In this document: positions 43,203 through 57,515 of the stretch, one piece after another | Layout: each line of letters starts with the position of its first letter | Numbering within the stretch: the first letter of the stretch is position 1 | Origin: Catenaria anguillulae PL171 | Taxonomy: Eukaryota > Blastocladiomycota > Blastocladiomycetes > Blastocladiales > Catenariaceae | Length of the DNA: 64,000 nt | Assembly (NCBI GenBank): GCA_002102555.1 | Contig: MCFL01000012.1 | Location: forward strand, 124,001-188,000 | Direction of reading: 5' to 3' | Position numbers and translations under genes: made by a program | Notes under the pieces: model-generated | What the model saw: only the letters and a program-made list of their open reading frames with translations | Told to the model about the DNA's origin: nothing | Databases searched by the model: none

Positions 43203-45583
43203 ATGATCATCATGTCTCGCGATCAATCCGACATGACCTCCCACAACGGCGACATAAGTTCGCGCTTGCCCGCACTCGCCTCCCTCGGTTTGCTCTCGAT
43301 TGCCTTCACATGCTCCCTTTGGCATCACGTTTTTTTTCAACCATTCACTGTCCTCGCACCTCATTTCGCATCCGAAGAGCGGCCTTGCCAGCGGCCTCTC
43401 ACTCGTCTATGATGGCCTCATGATCATTGGTTGGGCTGTTCCATTGTTTCTGGCTGTTCTCATTGTGCTCATTTTCACCCCGACCTCTGGCGCACTCAAA
43501 CCGGCATTTTGTTCGCGCTCACCCGATCAGACGCTACGAATTGTCCGTATCGCGATTGTCGCCGGCAATGTCGCATGTCTTGGGCTCTCGCTCGTCGCCA
43601 CACAAGTCATTGGCAATCCTTATGCTTGGCCGCACGAAAAGTACCCTGGAGTCCCAGCTTGGGTTGACGTGTTTGCCACGCTCGTTGGGCGGGCGGGAAT
43701 GCCCGCGTTTTGGAACATGGGCTGGTCGCTCGTCACGGCCATGCGCTACCCGGCATTGGCTCCGATTCAGTCGGCGTTGGGCTTGGCCTACGAGCATTCT
43801 GTGGCGATTCACCGGACGCTGGGTTGGATGACCACGTTTTGGCTCGTCGTGCACGGGTTTGGGTACATGTTTGTATACCTGATGCAAGGGATTCTGTCGG
43901 ATGCCATGCAGCCAGGGTCGCACGGCAGCTGGTTCAACTTTTTTGCCCTTCTTGGGGTGCGTTGTGCTCCTCGGTCGCCCGTCCTTCCGGTCATGTCTCA
44001 CATTCGTTCTGCTCCTTCTTTCTCGTTGCGTCCATAGCTGATCTGTCTGCTCGTCCTTGCCATCACCTCGCACTTTCGCATCCGCCGGCCCGCATACCCC
44101 GTCTTTGCCATGTTTCACTGGCTCTGGATCCCATTCATGATCTTTTCCATTCTCCACATCACAAGCTACTTCATGGTTCTGGTACCCCCGCTCTTTCTTT
44201 ACATCATTGACCGCCTCGCATGCCTCTTTGGCACACACATGGGTGCTTTTGGCGGATCCACCATCACCGTAACGGCGGTTCGCATCTCTGACGAGTCATT
44301 CGCGCTCCTCATTCCGGTTGGTCCGATCGCTTGCAACACCTTTGACCAAGACAAGCTCGATGCACAGCTGGCGCAAATGTATACTCCTGGCCGATTCATG
44401 TGCCTCGCGTCTGCGACCGAGGCGCCAGGTGTGTTCCCGTCGCACCCGTTCTCCATTGCCGCATATTCGGTTCCCAATCGGACAGTTGTCATCATGGTTC
44501 GCGCGCTCGGGCCTTGGACCAAGCAAGTTCATGCTCAAGCGACGGCACAAGGCGCACCGATTCGCTTGCGTATATCCGGCCCGTACTCCGTGTCGGCCGT
44601 TGCTCACCGTGACGGCGCAAGCACACAAGTCCTGGTCGCTGGTGGAATCGGTATTTCAAAATACCTGGGTGCTGGCAACAGCGAGGTGATGCAAGCAGAC
44701 AACGATGTCAAGGCGCCAAACAGCTCAAGTAGCAGCGACAGTAGCGGGCGCGGGTCAACCAAAGTATCGACTCCTCCCTCAAGCGTGTCCACTGCGACCG
44801 ATTCCGCGCGCGCTGATTCAATCGCAGTCGAAGGGGATCCAGCCAAGCCGACCAAGCGTCGAGGTTTTGGCTGTGCAAAGACACGGCCGAGCTTACCTAT
44901 TACCTGGCTTTTGGTGCCAATCTCTCGGGCTGGCAAGCGCATTCCAGCAAGGGATTCAGGGACGCAGCGACCCCGAGTGTGCTGCGATCGTATCCATTGT
45001 ACGATCAGCTCTCTTCGGTACTGTCTCGTTTTCTCTCTTTCAAACCCTTGCTGAATGGACGCCGATACTGACGAGCAATCGTTTTCAATAGACTGCTCCG
45101 CTTTCCCAAACAGCGCGCATTGCTCTATACCTCGTGTACGTCGCCATCTACGTTGCCGTGTACCTCATCTCCCGCACAGTACTCGCGGGTCCGGACTACC
45201 CGCGTTGTGCGAAAACGCCAACCATCCAGCTGTGGCTGTGGTGTCAAGGTCGGACGCATGCCTTGGTTCCTTTCCTTACAATCCTCATTGGCTTGCCCAT
45301 CGTCGTGCAGTTGGTAGCTGTTGTGCTGGTGATGCTTAGGGCAAGCGTGCGGCCAGCCTCGGCGTTTGCAGTTCACGATGTGCAGCTCGGAAAGATGGGC
45401 GTCACCCAGGTGGGAAGGCGGTTTGATTTCGAGCGGGATGCCGGAAAGGCGGGCGAAACAGGTGGGATGATCGTGAGGACGTGTACGAGTAAGCCTGTGA
45501 GGGCAGTGATTCGCGGCCAGTTGCAGATTCGGGGTGCGAATGGACATGGACCGCGCCATGTCGATGACGGCATTGGATTCTAG
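43203..45583 (+). CDS. Ferric reductase 3 (FRE/NOX family)
   Basis: Third paralog, same exon structure as reductase 2: exon 1 to 43956, exon 2 44038-45017, exon 3 45092-45583; both introns (81 and 74 bp) are phase 0 at matching places. Seen: YEHSVAIHRTLGW and VVHGFGYMF, FHWLWIPFMIFSILHI (haem ligands), HPFSIAAYS (FAD), VLVAGGIGISK (NADPH), and the extra helix pair (IALYLVYVAIYVAVYL, LVPFLTILIGLPIVVQLVAVV) before the conserved tail with RTCTSKPVR and the DDGIGF end. Two breaks: a T8 run at 43330-43337 carries one base too many for the frame, and near 44863-44870 (GGTTTTGG) one base is lacking. ATG 43203 is the first after the TATA box; a second ATG nine bases on is also in frame. Confidence 0.85.
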
Positions 45584-46231
45584 TTCGTTGATCGGGTTGA
45601 TGGGCAGAATGTGCACTGGTAGCGTCGGGGTGTATGTTGAATTCTTGTACTACCGAAGTAGCATGTAGCGTCATTATTACACATATTCTCTGTCTCCTTC
45701 TTCTTTGGCTGGTTCAGCGGTTGCCTGTCTCACACAGACACAGAACCACGTGAGGTCACGATCGTTCAGGGTCTGGCCACATCCCCCTCTTGAGCCGCTC
45801 CTCATCCGTCCTCGAACACATCTCGCAATTACCGTGAGCTCCAGATACTGCTGCCACCTCATGGCAATGGACATGCTCATCGATTCCATGCAATCCAATT
45901 GTCTTCTCATTGACTCAATTCCATCAGCCGTACAAGCAAATTCCGCACACGACCCAGATCATCCGCTTGAGCCTTGCCGCCGTGGCCGACGATCACCGTG
46001 TTGGCCCGCTTCGCAAACCCCGAGCCATTCGATTGTAAATGCCTCTACTGCAACCAATTCTCGTTTCCGCTGTCCCTTTCCCCAACTGCCGTGACGAGAA
46101 CTCAATTCAGAGAATCCTCAACTGCTTGCCTGTACGTGTGAATCCGCGTCGCCTCAGATTCAGTCGCCTTTCTTCAATCGCATGGTTTGATTTATTCCCA
46201 ACGCTGGATTCAGGTATAGACGTGCTAAATC
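45584..46231. other. Intergenic, no gene seen
   Basis: 3' flank of ferric reductase 3 and upstream region of Tra1. No TATA box or conserved frame. Confidence 0.5.
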
Positions 46232-49200
46232 ATGTCGCCCTCACCCACGAGCGAAAAGCCGGTCCAAGATGACCCCAGCGCGGCGTCCAACCCACCGCCG
46301 GACCCGATGGATGTCGATCAACCAACGGATGCAGCGTCAACTTCCTCCATGTCGGCGCCCAACATTCCCGTACTTGATGAGTTGATTGCTCCAATTCGTG
46401 CTGCAATTGAAGGTACCTTCTCACTCGCCTGACCGTCACCAAGACCCATTGTCAAGAAAGTCATGCTCACGCAAAGGATCTTGTTGCATGATCCAGCAGA
46501 TGGTTCGCCGCTGGACCCAACACAAGCGCTCCGTGACCTCGAATCTTTGCGTGAACACACGCCCGTCCTCGTCCAAGCCGATGCTGGCCGCTTCGCCTCA
46601 CTTGTCGTTACCACCCTTCTCGGCGTGTTGCAAAAGACCACCCCTAGCTTCGATGTGGAATCTCCTGTTCACGTACGCACACGTTCCCCGTGCATCTTTG
46701 AACCGATCTCCTTTGCTCACACTTGTTGTTCCCGTGATTTTACGTTTCAATTGTGCAGAAACTCCGCTTGGAATGCCTCCGGTTGCTCCTCAAGGCAAAC
46801 ATCATGGATCAGCTCGAGCCTTACACCGATCCGCTCATGCAATGTGTTCTCAACTTGCTCGAAACAGATCACGACGCCGTCATTCGCGTGGTTCGGCAGT
46901 TGTATGGTGAATTGCTGCGCTTGGCAAAGGCAAAGTGCGAGCCGCATGTACGCCTTGAATACCCGCTAGAGCGCACGCAAACCATCACTGGACTGACAAA
47001 GAATCCTTCTTCCGCAGTTGCCAGCGTTTGTGGAGTATATGCTCAATCAATTCCTTGCTGTTCCCGCAACCATCGAAGCCATCTTTGACTCGCCATTACC
47101 GGAAGGAGCATCGTCCGACAATGAAACCGAAAAGCCTTCCGACCCCGTTGTTGCCTCGCCTCGCCCCTCATCGGCCACATCTTCGTCACTTCCTAGTCTC
47201 AGTGACTCGAGCAGCTCACACATGCCCATCCTGACGGCCGCCAACGGCCAAAAACTCGTCCGATTCAGCGTGCTACTCGAAGTGCTACCCATGGTCCTCA
47301 TTACGCTCACCAACGCCCGTGGTTTGCCAGACGGCCAGCTCCAACGTTTGCTTACGGCCGTGGTCCAGTCGGTTCTTGCGCAACCAAAGGCGCAGGCCGA
47401 GGAGCAGGCTCAGGCGACCGCCAACGGTTCGCCCAAGCCATTCATTGGCATGTCACCCACGCTCCGTGGACGCGAAAAGCACTACAACGACCTGCTTGCC
47501 ATGCAAGTCAAGACGCTCTCATTTCTCGCTTACGTCATGCGCACGCAACCCATGGCCGCCCACGGCGGTGAACTCCCGCGGGCGCTCTTTCAAGTCACCT
47601 GCAACCTGCCACCGACGGCACTGACGACACGCCGCGAAATCCTGCAAGCGTACCGGCACATGAGCGGCACGCTGTTCCGGTCCGTCCTGGTCAATCACAT
47701 TCATCTGCTGCTCATTGAGGAAGCATTCACGGGCGGCATGTCGCCCGTGGCCGAGATATTGCGGCCGCTTTGGATTCAGCCACTTGCCGAGCTGGTCGTG
47801 GCCGAGCGCACGAGGCTGCCGCTAGATACGCTCGAGCGGGTCATGGATATTTTTATGCGCGGGTTGCACGATCCAAGCATTTCGCTGCAACTGCATCACG
47901 GGTTGCATCGGGCGTTGCTTGCTTGTCAAGAGGTGATCAGGGATATGGCAAAGGAGTCGGCGGCGGTTGTCCCGCAAGTGGAGCGCATCCTGATGCGCGT
48001 GTTGCAGTGCATTACAGGCAAGTTGGTGGCCCTCAACCATCGGCTCAAGGACTTTCGCAGCATGAGCAAAGTTGCCTTAGCACCCACCATGAAGGCCAGG
48101 CCGGCACCGAGTAACGACACACGGTCCAAACTGTCCTCGCCACCGCCGCAATCGTCGCAGTCGCCCAAAGATCCCGATGCGATGGATGTGGACGACGTTT
48201 CGTCCATGGGTGCTGAGGTTGAACAGGACAAGCAGGATGGTGTGGATTCGGCGAGCAATGGCAAGCCGCCTGGTGCGGCCGAAGAGTCCGCCGAAAGATT
48301 TGAGCCCGATGTGCTTCCAGACTGCATCACCGGCGTGGATATGGAGGCGAGTCGGCCAATCAAGATGCGCATGTTTTCCGGCCACCTGCTCAACCCGAGC
48401 CTGACGCGCGAACTGGAAGTGCGCACCGAGCGTGACCTGACCCGTGCCTTTCTCAAGGCGCTGCTCATCAACACTCGCTTCATCCTTGATGCTCTCCGCA
48501 TGGTGTCGCCATCTGTCACCACGATTCCGCCCCCCGCGGGCGTCAACAACCAGCTTGCCATCAGCATGTCCCGCTTCTACCGCGCGCACGACCAGAATGA
48601 GGTGGAGGTGTTCCGCGAACTCTTGCGCAATGCCATCGACTCGCTCGAGTACTACTGGATGGATATCAGTTCAAACAACATGGGCACCGGCAACGACATT
48701 ATCTTTTCGCGCATGGGCCCGCAGTCCAAGGAGGAAAAGGAGATTATCGACTCGTTTTGCTTGACCTACGTGCACTTGGACCCGACGCTGTTCCAAGAGG
48801 TTGTTGGATCGCTGCTTGACTACATGTTTGATGTCATGGTCAACGACACGTCGTTGCTTGCCTTTCCGCAATGCCTCATGGGCGTTGAGCCGACGGCTAC
48901 GCGATTTTTGCGCATGACGCTTCCGTCGCTGCTCAAACGTTTGCCCGACCTGGGCGGTCCAGACGCATTCCGTTCAGCTGTGCTGTTCCGAGTCTTCAAG
49001 CTCGCATTTTCTGCACTTGGCCATTTTCCAGAGTCCAATGCCCCGGTCCTGCGGCCCTTTTTGCTGCCGCTTGTGACTGAATGCATGAAGCTCAGTGCGA
49101 CTGCGCTCGACCCGATGCCGTACTATTCGCTCTTGCGCTCGCTTTTCCGGTCCATGTTCAACTCCAAGGCCGAGATTCTCATCAATGACATGGTCAAGCT

Positions 49201-52200
49201 GATTCCAGACGTGCTTCTCGACCTCAACCGGCGCCTCGCCGAAGCGCCATCACACTCTGTGCGCGAGGTCCTCGTCGAGCTCATCATCTCTTTTCCGCTT
49301 CGCCTGACCGACATGCTGCCATACCTCGAGCATCTCATGCGTCCGCTCATCATGTCGCTCGAACTCGGGCCCGAGCTCGCCGTCCAGGGATTGCGCATGA
49401 TTGAAACCGTATTCGAGTCGCTGACGCACGAGTTTTTGGATCCAGTCCTCACGCCCGTGTACAATGATTTGATGCGTGCGCTTCACCGGCATTTGCAGCC
49501 TCAAGTCGATGGCCGAATTCAAGCACATGCCGCCATGCGAATCCTGGGTCGATTGGGCGGTCGCAATCGCACGCGGCTGACTTGGTCGCAAGATGGTGTG
49601 CCCCAGTTGGATGGACGGCCCGTGCGGATTCCCATTGTTGCCAAAGCGGGCGGCCCACCGCAGTTTTTGCCCGCCATGGGACCCGAGTTTGATTTGACGG
49701 AAACCACGGTGCAGGCATTGGCGCTCTTGGAGGACGGCTCGGCAGAGGCGCTTGCCTTGAGACCGCAAGTATTCAAGTACCTGCAGTTTGTCGTGGATCA
49801 AGCTGAGCTCGATGTAGATGAGCGAGTATTTCGTGGCTTGTTCACTTGCGCAGCTTTAGAGATTGAAGAGGCTGCTGCGACCTTGTCCGACGTGACCCAA
49901 CGAATTCGCAACCACGAGCGCGTGGACCGTTTCCTCGATGCCATGGTCCACGGCATCACGTCGGCAGCTCCGGCAATGCGCAAGCTGGTTCAAGATACCA
50001 TTGTGGCATTGTTTGCCGACGTCACCGCCACGTCGGCGGCGTCTGAGGCTGCATCCAGCGCATTCCGCTTACTCACATTCAAGTTTTGCTCGTGTTGTTT
50101 CCGCGACGGCTGGTACGGACAGAGCGGCGGCCTCGAAGGGATCACCACCCTGGTGCACTTGCCGGTCCCGCCGCCGTGGCTCATGGACTTGGAGCTCGAC
50201 CTCATTCGTGCGCTCTTGTACTTGCTCAAGTCGCCCGAGTCGCCACGCGAGGCACCCAAGGTCCGCGAATCGTTACACCAGCTCCTCAAGATCTGCAACC
50301 GCCCCGACACAGATCCCGAGAGTGAGCGGCGCTTTCAAGGTCTCATTGCCTTGCTCGTCTCGGAACTCACCAGCAGCTCTGCACACACGCGCGAAGCCGT
50401 TCAGTCGGCGCTCAAGCTGCTGGCCGACTTGCGTGCGACCGACGTGACTGAGCTCCTGATGCCTGCTCGCGACCGACTCATCAACCCCATCTTCAACAAG
50501 CCGCTGCGGTCGTTGCCACTCGCCATGCAGATCGGGTACACGGACGCCGTCACGTACTGTTTGTCGCTTCGACCGCCATTGCTTGAGTTTAAGGAGGACT
50601 TGTTGCGACTCATCATTGAGACCCTCGCCCTGGCCGATGCCGAGGACCAGTCGCTTGAGGAAAAATGCATGGCGGCTCCCAACACACCCAAGGCCGAACA
50701 GTTGATCAAGCTCCGCGTCGTGTGCATTCAAATGCTGTCGGCGGCCATGGCGTGCAACGAGTTTCAAAGCAATCGCTTGCTCGAGAAGCGGAACCGGATC
50801 ACGGCCATCTTCTTCAAGTCGCTGTACCACAAATCCGTCGACGTGGTGGATGCCGGTTTCAAGGCCATGAATCAGCTACTCGTGGTTTCCAACAAGAAGC
50901 TCGCCAAGGAAATTCTTCAATCCGGGTTGCGTCCCATCTTGGCCACATTGGCCGACCCAACGCGGCTGACGGTTGAAGCGCTCAAGGCACTCGGTCGGCT
51001 CATGGAGCTCTTGTCCAGTTATTTCAAGGTCGAACTCGGTCAAAAGCTGCTCGAGCACTTGCAAGTCATTGCCATCGCCAACAGGCTCGAGTACATTTCC
51101 GGCAATGCACTCTCTGATTACCCCGAGTACGACTTGATCATGGCCATTTTGTGGGTGTTTCCTCGCTTGCCAACGACTGCATTCACGTATCTGGCTCCGC
51201 TCGTCAAGTCAGTACTCGACATGGAGCAGGCCATGCGGCGAAGCAAGTCGAGCCCATTCCGCAAACCGCTCGCCGCTTTTCTTGCTCGGTACCCGACCGA
51301 AACCTTTGAGCATTTTGCCCCGCTCATTGAATCAAGCCCGCATGCCCTCAGCTTGTTTATTGGCGCCTTCAACGAAGAGGACGGTGCGCCCTTGCGGCCT
51401 GCATTCATCGATCACCTGGACAAGTTTGTGCCAGCGGGCCAGCCCATGAGCATGGCCGTGGTTCAGGTCTTGTGTGCGTTGCACAAGCTTGGTGGTGTGA
51501 ATGTGCTCAACGACGAGGTCTTGTCCAAGCTTCCCGCACTTGATTGCGACCAAGCACACCTGTTTTCGACGGCGCACAGCGACTTGGTGACGGTTTACCT
51601 GCATTACCTCGAGCAACCAAGCACGAGTCTGGAAGCTGCCGAGCGCTTGTCCGCCTACTTGCACGGCGCGCCCCAGTCGTACTTGCGTGGGTTGATCCAG
51701 TCGCGCTTGCATGAGCGCGCCATGGTGCTCAAGTGGTCCGAAGTCGACTCATACTTGCAGCGTACCTTGGCACGCAAGTCGCCCGATTGCGTCATGTTGC
51801 TTCGCCACCTCATTATCCCAGCGTGCCAGTTCAATTTCATTCGCAACCAAAGTGGATCAAGTGCCGGTGGCAGCACGGGTGGGGGTGCCCCTGGAGGTGG
51901 CGGCGCGGGCAGCAGCGGATTGGGAGGTGGCCGGATTGGCAACAGCAGCATGGAACCGGCAGCTGATTGCGACGCGGTCGTGTCGCCTGAGCGACTCGAG
52001 CAAATCAAGTCGCTTGACCTCAAGGCATTGGCGCCCGACGAGCTCATTATTGAAGTTCTTCAATTCCTTGCATGCCTTGCTCAATACGTCCCTAGTCAGT
52101 TACTCACGGCATGGACCGACTTGATCCGAAGCGTGTGGCCGCTGGTCACGCATGAAGAGATCACCGTCAAGGCCGCCGCTCATGTTGTCCTGGCCAACCT

Positions 52201-55200
52201 GTCGGCCGCGTTTGAAAAGATTCCGCCACGGGTCGTCACGTCCACGTTTGTCAACTTGCTCAAAGAATACCGCCCCGAAGTCCGGTCGCTCGTGTTCCAA
52301 GGCCTTGAGACGTTGCTCCCGATTCTGCCGTCACGCTCGACCGAGGGATACGCATCCGTCGTCATTCCGGCCGTACAAAGAGCGTTTGTGGACGAGGCGG
52401 GCGGTTTGCTTGGCGGCACTATTCACATGTGCACATTTATCGTGGCCAATCGCGAGCTGCTCTACCCGCTGCGAAAGGACTTGTACCCAAGTATCGAGAT
52501 GGCGCTCAACAAGCTTGTTGCCGGGCTCACAAGTCAGGCTACCGACCCACGCATCATCACGCTCGGCCTGGTTAGAACTGTGGTCGAGTGGGAGCAGAGA
52601 CGGCGCAAGTCGCTCAAACCCGCTACCAAGCGCAAGGCCGACGACATGGAGGTGGATGTGGACCTGACGGCGGATGCGGAGACGCCCAAGTCGTTGTGCG
52701 ATGCACTCATTACCATGATCGCCCGGTTGTCGCTGCATGTGGACCCGTCGCCCATTCAAGCGCCGTCTCGGCCCTTCAAGATGGACGGGAACGGAAGGCC
52801 CAACTTGTCGCACGATCAATTGCTCGCACTCAAGTCGCTCGAAGATGCCGTTGGCTCAGCAACCCACTGGCCGGACAAGGTTCCAGGGACGCGGACCATG
52901 AGCCTGATGCGCGAGTTTTTGGAGCTCTGGCCCGAGCACCAGCTACGTCTTGCGTTGATTGAGCGGGCTCTAGCGCAACCCACCAACCCAAGCCAGCAAC
53001 AAGCGTTCCCGATCATTCTCCGCTCTATTGAGATGCTTGCCGTCGACCTGGAGCAACCTCGCCCGCTCGAACGTACGGCCGAGACGTTCCGTCTCGTCTC
53101 TCGTGTCTTTCAGTGCGACGAAGTGGACTGGTTTGCACCGGCCCTGTATCCGTACTTTGTTGCCCTGCTCAAGCAAGCCGATCTCGAAGGAGCAACGCTC
53201 ACCTCCATTGTTGCCACGTTGCAAGCTCGCCTCGAAAACCAGCAGCACCTGCCCATCACGATCGGTGTTCTTGATGCACTCGCACGCCGTGATGCCGACG
53301 TCATTTCGCCCACCATCCTGGCCCACCTGTGCAAGATTATCTTGAGGCTGTCGCTTGCGCACTTTAATGTCGACGAGCGCACGGTTGAGGGCGACATTTG
53401 TCTAAGCTCTGTTGGGGTATGGTGGGTCCCCGCTTGTCGGAAATGTCGGTTGACAGCCGGCGGGCCTTGTTGCAAACGTCACTGATTTCCCTGGCGAGCA
53501 ACAGCCCAAACGTCCACATGTGCCGCTTTGTTCTCGATTGGTGCGCGGGTGGACCGATTCCAGCGCTGCGTTGCCCACTCCTCGCGAAATGGGCCAACTG
53601 CTCCATGCCATGATGTCGTTCCGCCGTCACGAAAACAGCGGCTTGATGTCGGATTACTTGAACTTGTGCGCGTCGCTCATGGAGAAGCGCGGTGAAGTGG
53701 CAGGTCGCTTGGAGCCCGTGTACTTGTTTGGATTGACAATGCGCGACCCAGAAACCCGTGCCCAGTTTGTCAAGCTCGTGGATGAGTCGCTGCCCGATAC
53801 GATCATGGCCCGCCTCGAGTACGCTCTTGGCGTGCAAAACTGGGAGCAGCTCGCCGACGCTTACTACATCCCGCAGCTCATTGACCTCATCATCGGTGCC
53901 CTGTCATTGCCCAAGCCTGTCCTTCTCATGTTCCGCCTTTTGCCGCACGTCAAGAACATGAACGCACACCAACTGTGGACTCAGCTCTTTGTCGTGCTCT
54001 GGGGTGGCTTGCACCCGCGCGAGCGCAGCGTCCTCCAGCAATTCATTGTTGCTTGGATCACGCGCGACTACCACCATCAGCAAGTCCAACTCATGCCCAA
54101 CGTTGTCCACACCATGCTCGAGGCGATTCCTCGGTGCCGCCCCCTTCCGCGGCTTCCTCCACAAGTGATCAAGTACCTCGGCAAGACTTTCAATGCCTGG
54201 CACTCGGCCGCCGAATTCTTATCGCTCGCGCAAACCTCGTTTGGGGTGTCCAAGGATGAGGAACGTGTGCGGGATTTGACGCTTGACGGCCTTGCCGAAT
54301 TGCTCACCGAACTCAACGAGACAGATTTGTACATTGGATTATGGCGGCGTCGGTGCCAGTACCCGGAAACCAACGCAGCCTTGTCATATCAACAACTCGG
54401 CATGTGGGAGCGCGCGCAACACTTGTACGAGCAAGCACAAAGCAAGGGTCGAACGGGCACACTCGGATTCCAAGAGTCTGAGTTTATGTTGTGGGAGGAG
54501 CAGTGGATTCGGTGCGCGCAAAAGCTCCAGCAGTGGGATATTCTCGAGTCGATTTCCAACAACGAGAATCGCAAAGATTTGGCGCTCGAGTCGGCCTGGC
54601 GGTTGGGCGATTGGACCACGGGTGAGAACAAGCAGATGCTCGAGGACATGATTGCCAGTGCGCCGGACTCAGCACGGACCAAGGTGTTCAAGGCCTTTAT
54701 CGCGCTCATCAAGCTCTCGGAACGCAAGGAGCTGGACGATCAAACCAGACGCGCCGAGTTCCAGTCGATTTGCGACGAAGGTGCCCAAATGGCGCTGTCC
54801 ATGTGGCACCAGTACCCGCGCGCCGTCACCGAGTCGCACATTCCGCTCCTCGCCCTCTTCCAGCAATTTGTCGAACTCAGCGAGGCGCTCACCTTGTACC
54901 ACTCGCTGTCCGGAACGCAGCTCGAAAACTACACGGAAAAGGCCAACGAGCAAAAACCGCAGTTGACGACCTGGCGCGACCGTTTGCCGAACCGCTGGGA
55001 CGACATTGACGTTTGGAGCGACTTGGTTGCGTGGCGCCAGCACATTTTCGGCGCAATCAACAAGGCGTTTTACCCAATCCACACGGCTCTTGCCACCAAC
55101 AATGGACCACCCGCCAGCGCATCAGCTTACCGCGGGTACCATGAAACGGCTTGGATCATCAACCGTTTTGCCAACGTAGCTCGGCTCCATGGACTTACGA

Positions 55201-57515
55201 CCGTGTGCATTCAGTACTTGCCCAAGATTTACGCTTTGCCCAACATTGAAATCCACGAAGCATTCCTCAAGCTGCGCGAGCAGGCCAAGTGCTACTTGCA
55301 AAACCCGGACGAGTACCGCAACGGCCTTGACATTATCAACCACACCAACCTTGTCTACTTCAACTCGCAGCAAAAGGCCGAGTTTTACTCTCTACGCGGT
55401 CGGTTCCTCGCACGTTTGGGCTTGTTCCGCGACGCCGACATGGCTTTTGCACAAGCTGTGCGTGCCGATTCCAACATTGCCAAGGTTTGGGCAACGTGGG
55501 GCGAGCAAATGGAGCGGCACATGGTCAAGGCCCAGGCGGACGGAGTCGAGAGCAACTACGACAAAGAGGCCCTTAGCTGCTATTTGACGACGATTGGTCA
55601 TTCCAAGTGCGGGCGAGCAAGGCAGTACGTTGCCAAGGTGTTGTGGCTGCTGGCGAATCAAAAGAAGGACTCGATGCTCTTGTCCGAGACGCTCGAGACG
55701 CACAAGAATGATCTCGCTTTGTGGTACTGGTTGCCATTTATTCCGCAGTTGCTCAACATGCTGGTTGATCCCAACCAAACTCGTCATGCTCGGTTTATCC
55801 TCACCAAGCTCGCCAAGAGCTTCCCGCAAGCGCTCCACTTTTCGCTCCGCACGCTCAAGGAGGAGGTTCATCTCAAGGACGAACAGCAGGTTGCGGCTGC
55901 CAACGATATCATGACTGTGCTCAAGACATCGGCGCCGCTGCTTGCCCTGTCGATGGAGACCATGGTGGACCAACTCATTGGTCGCCTGAAGCCGTTGCCT
56001 CAAGAAGATATTTACCGCCTTGTTGTTGTTTGCCTCAACGAGATGGTCGAGCACATGTGCACACTGGTTGCGTCGCCCTCGTCCAACGGGTCTTCGAGCC
56101 CAACGGCCGCCAGCATGCCCGTCAAGTCGTTGCAAAAGCTCTCGGAGCAGTTTACGGCCTCAGCATCGTTGCGCCAGTATTATGACCAGTTCAAGCGCGA
56201 CTTTATTGACGGCCCGCCCGAACCGATGGTGATTGTCGACCGATTCCGGATTTGGCGCGATGACTTGCAGCGGGAATTGGACGAGTACCGCGTTCCCGAG
56301 CACTTGCCGCATTACTTGATCGAGTTTGAGCACCAGCGTTTTGACGAGGTAGATATCCCGGGCCAGTACCAGCAGCTTGTCGATTCGCACCAGCACTTTA
56401 TCAAGATCAACCGCTTTTGCCCAGAAATTGAGCGTGTTCGCATGGACGGTAACTCGCACAGGCGCATTCGCATTGTTGGCCATGATGGATCAATTCATTC
56501 GTTCCTGGTTCAACAACCGGCTCCGTCCATGTGCCGCCGCGAAGAGCGTGTGCTGCAACTCGTCAGCTTTTTCAACAGCCTTCTTGACAATGCCACGCAA
56601 GCCCGCAAGCGCAGCATTCAGTTCCATTATCCGACCATTGCCCCACTCGCTCCTAACGTGCGCATGATTTCTCACGATCCAAGTTCGGTCTCGCTCGAGC
56701 AAGTGTGGGCGGCTCATTGCAAGAAGATGGGTGTCCCGTCCGATCATGCCATCATGTTGTACATGACGCAGCTTCAAGACCGGCAGCAAGCCGATACCGC
56801 GACCAAAATTGAGCTGCTCGAGGAAATCCGTCGCCAATTTGCGCCCGCCGACTTGCTGGAAACGTACATTATGGATCACGTTGGCTCGTTTACCGACCTG
56901 TGGATGCTGCGCAAGCAGTTTACGATGCAGCTCGCCACGACGTGCTTCTTGTCGTTTGCCCTCAGCATTTCGTTGCGATACCCGCAGTCGTTGCACTTTT
57001 CGCTCAAGTCGGGCAACCTTTGGATGAGCGAAGCGCTCATGTCGATTGTCGATTTCCGGTACTGCCACTTTGAATCGGTGCCGTTCCGCTTGACACCCAC
57101 GTTGCAGCACATGATCACGGCCCACGGGCTCGATGGGCCATTCACGGCGTGTGTCATGGCCACGGCCAAGGCGTTGACGGTGGATGGGAGCCACAAGTCT
57201 GTCGTCCAGGATGTTCTGCGTGTTGTGGTGCGCGACGACTTGATGCACTGGGCGCAGCGGATTCAGCAGCCGTTTGCAACGGACAGCGCGGCAAGGAAGG
57301 TGGTGGACGATAACGTGGACGAGATTTTGAAGCGCATGTCGACGCTGGTCGAGGATTGCGCACAGCAGGCGAGCACGGCCGTGACGACGGCCACTGCGGG
57401 CAACGAGCGGCCCAAGGTGGATCCGGCCAACAGACATTTGCTCGAGTTGGTGAATCGCGCAACAAATCCACAGAACTTGGCAGACATGAACATTACGTGG
57501 ATGCCTTTCTTGTAA
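46232..57515 (+). CDS. TRA1: Tra1/TRRAP, SAGA and NuA4 scaffold pseudokinase
   Basis: Very large nuclear scaffold that docks activators and is shared by the SAGA and NuA4 acetyltransferase complexes. Exons 46232-46412, 46461-46672, 46759-46947 and from 47018 to the TAA at 57515, with matching phases (introns 48, 86 and 70 bp). About 3,690 residues, close to yeast Tra1 and human TRRAP. The first two thirds are HEAT-type helical repeats with several Ser/Gly-rich loops. A FAT region follows (from about 53900), then the PI3K-like domain (HRRIRIVGHDGSIHSFLVQQ, SFFNSLLDNATQARKR, SLRYPQSLHFSLKSGNLW). The last residues (LADMNITWMPFL) are a typical FATC end. The kinase loop lacks the usual HRD and DFG residues, as in all Tra1 proteins. 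Two -1 frame changes lie 140 bp apart, near 53395 and 53541; everything else is open, which argues for local sequence errors rather than loss of an essential gene. Confidence 0.95.

Noticed and set aside
13678-53550. Programmed -1 frameshifting as a general mechanism
   Set aside because: The break sites share no X-XXY-YYZ heptamer, and the cases include T-run excesses in the opposite direction. Sequence error explains them with fewer assumptions.
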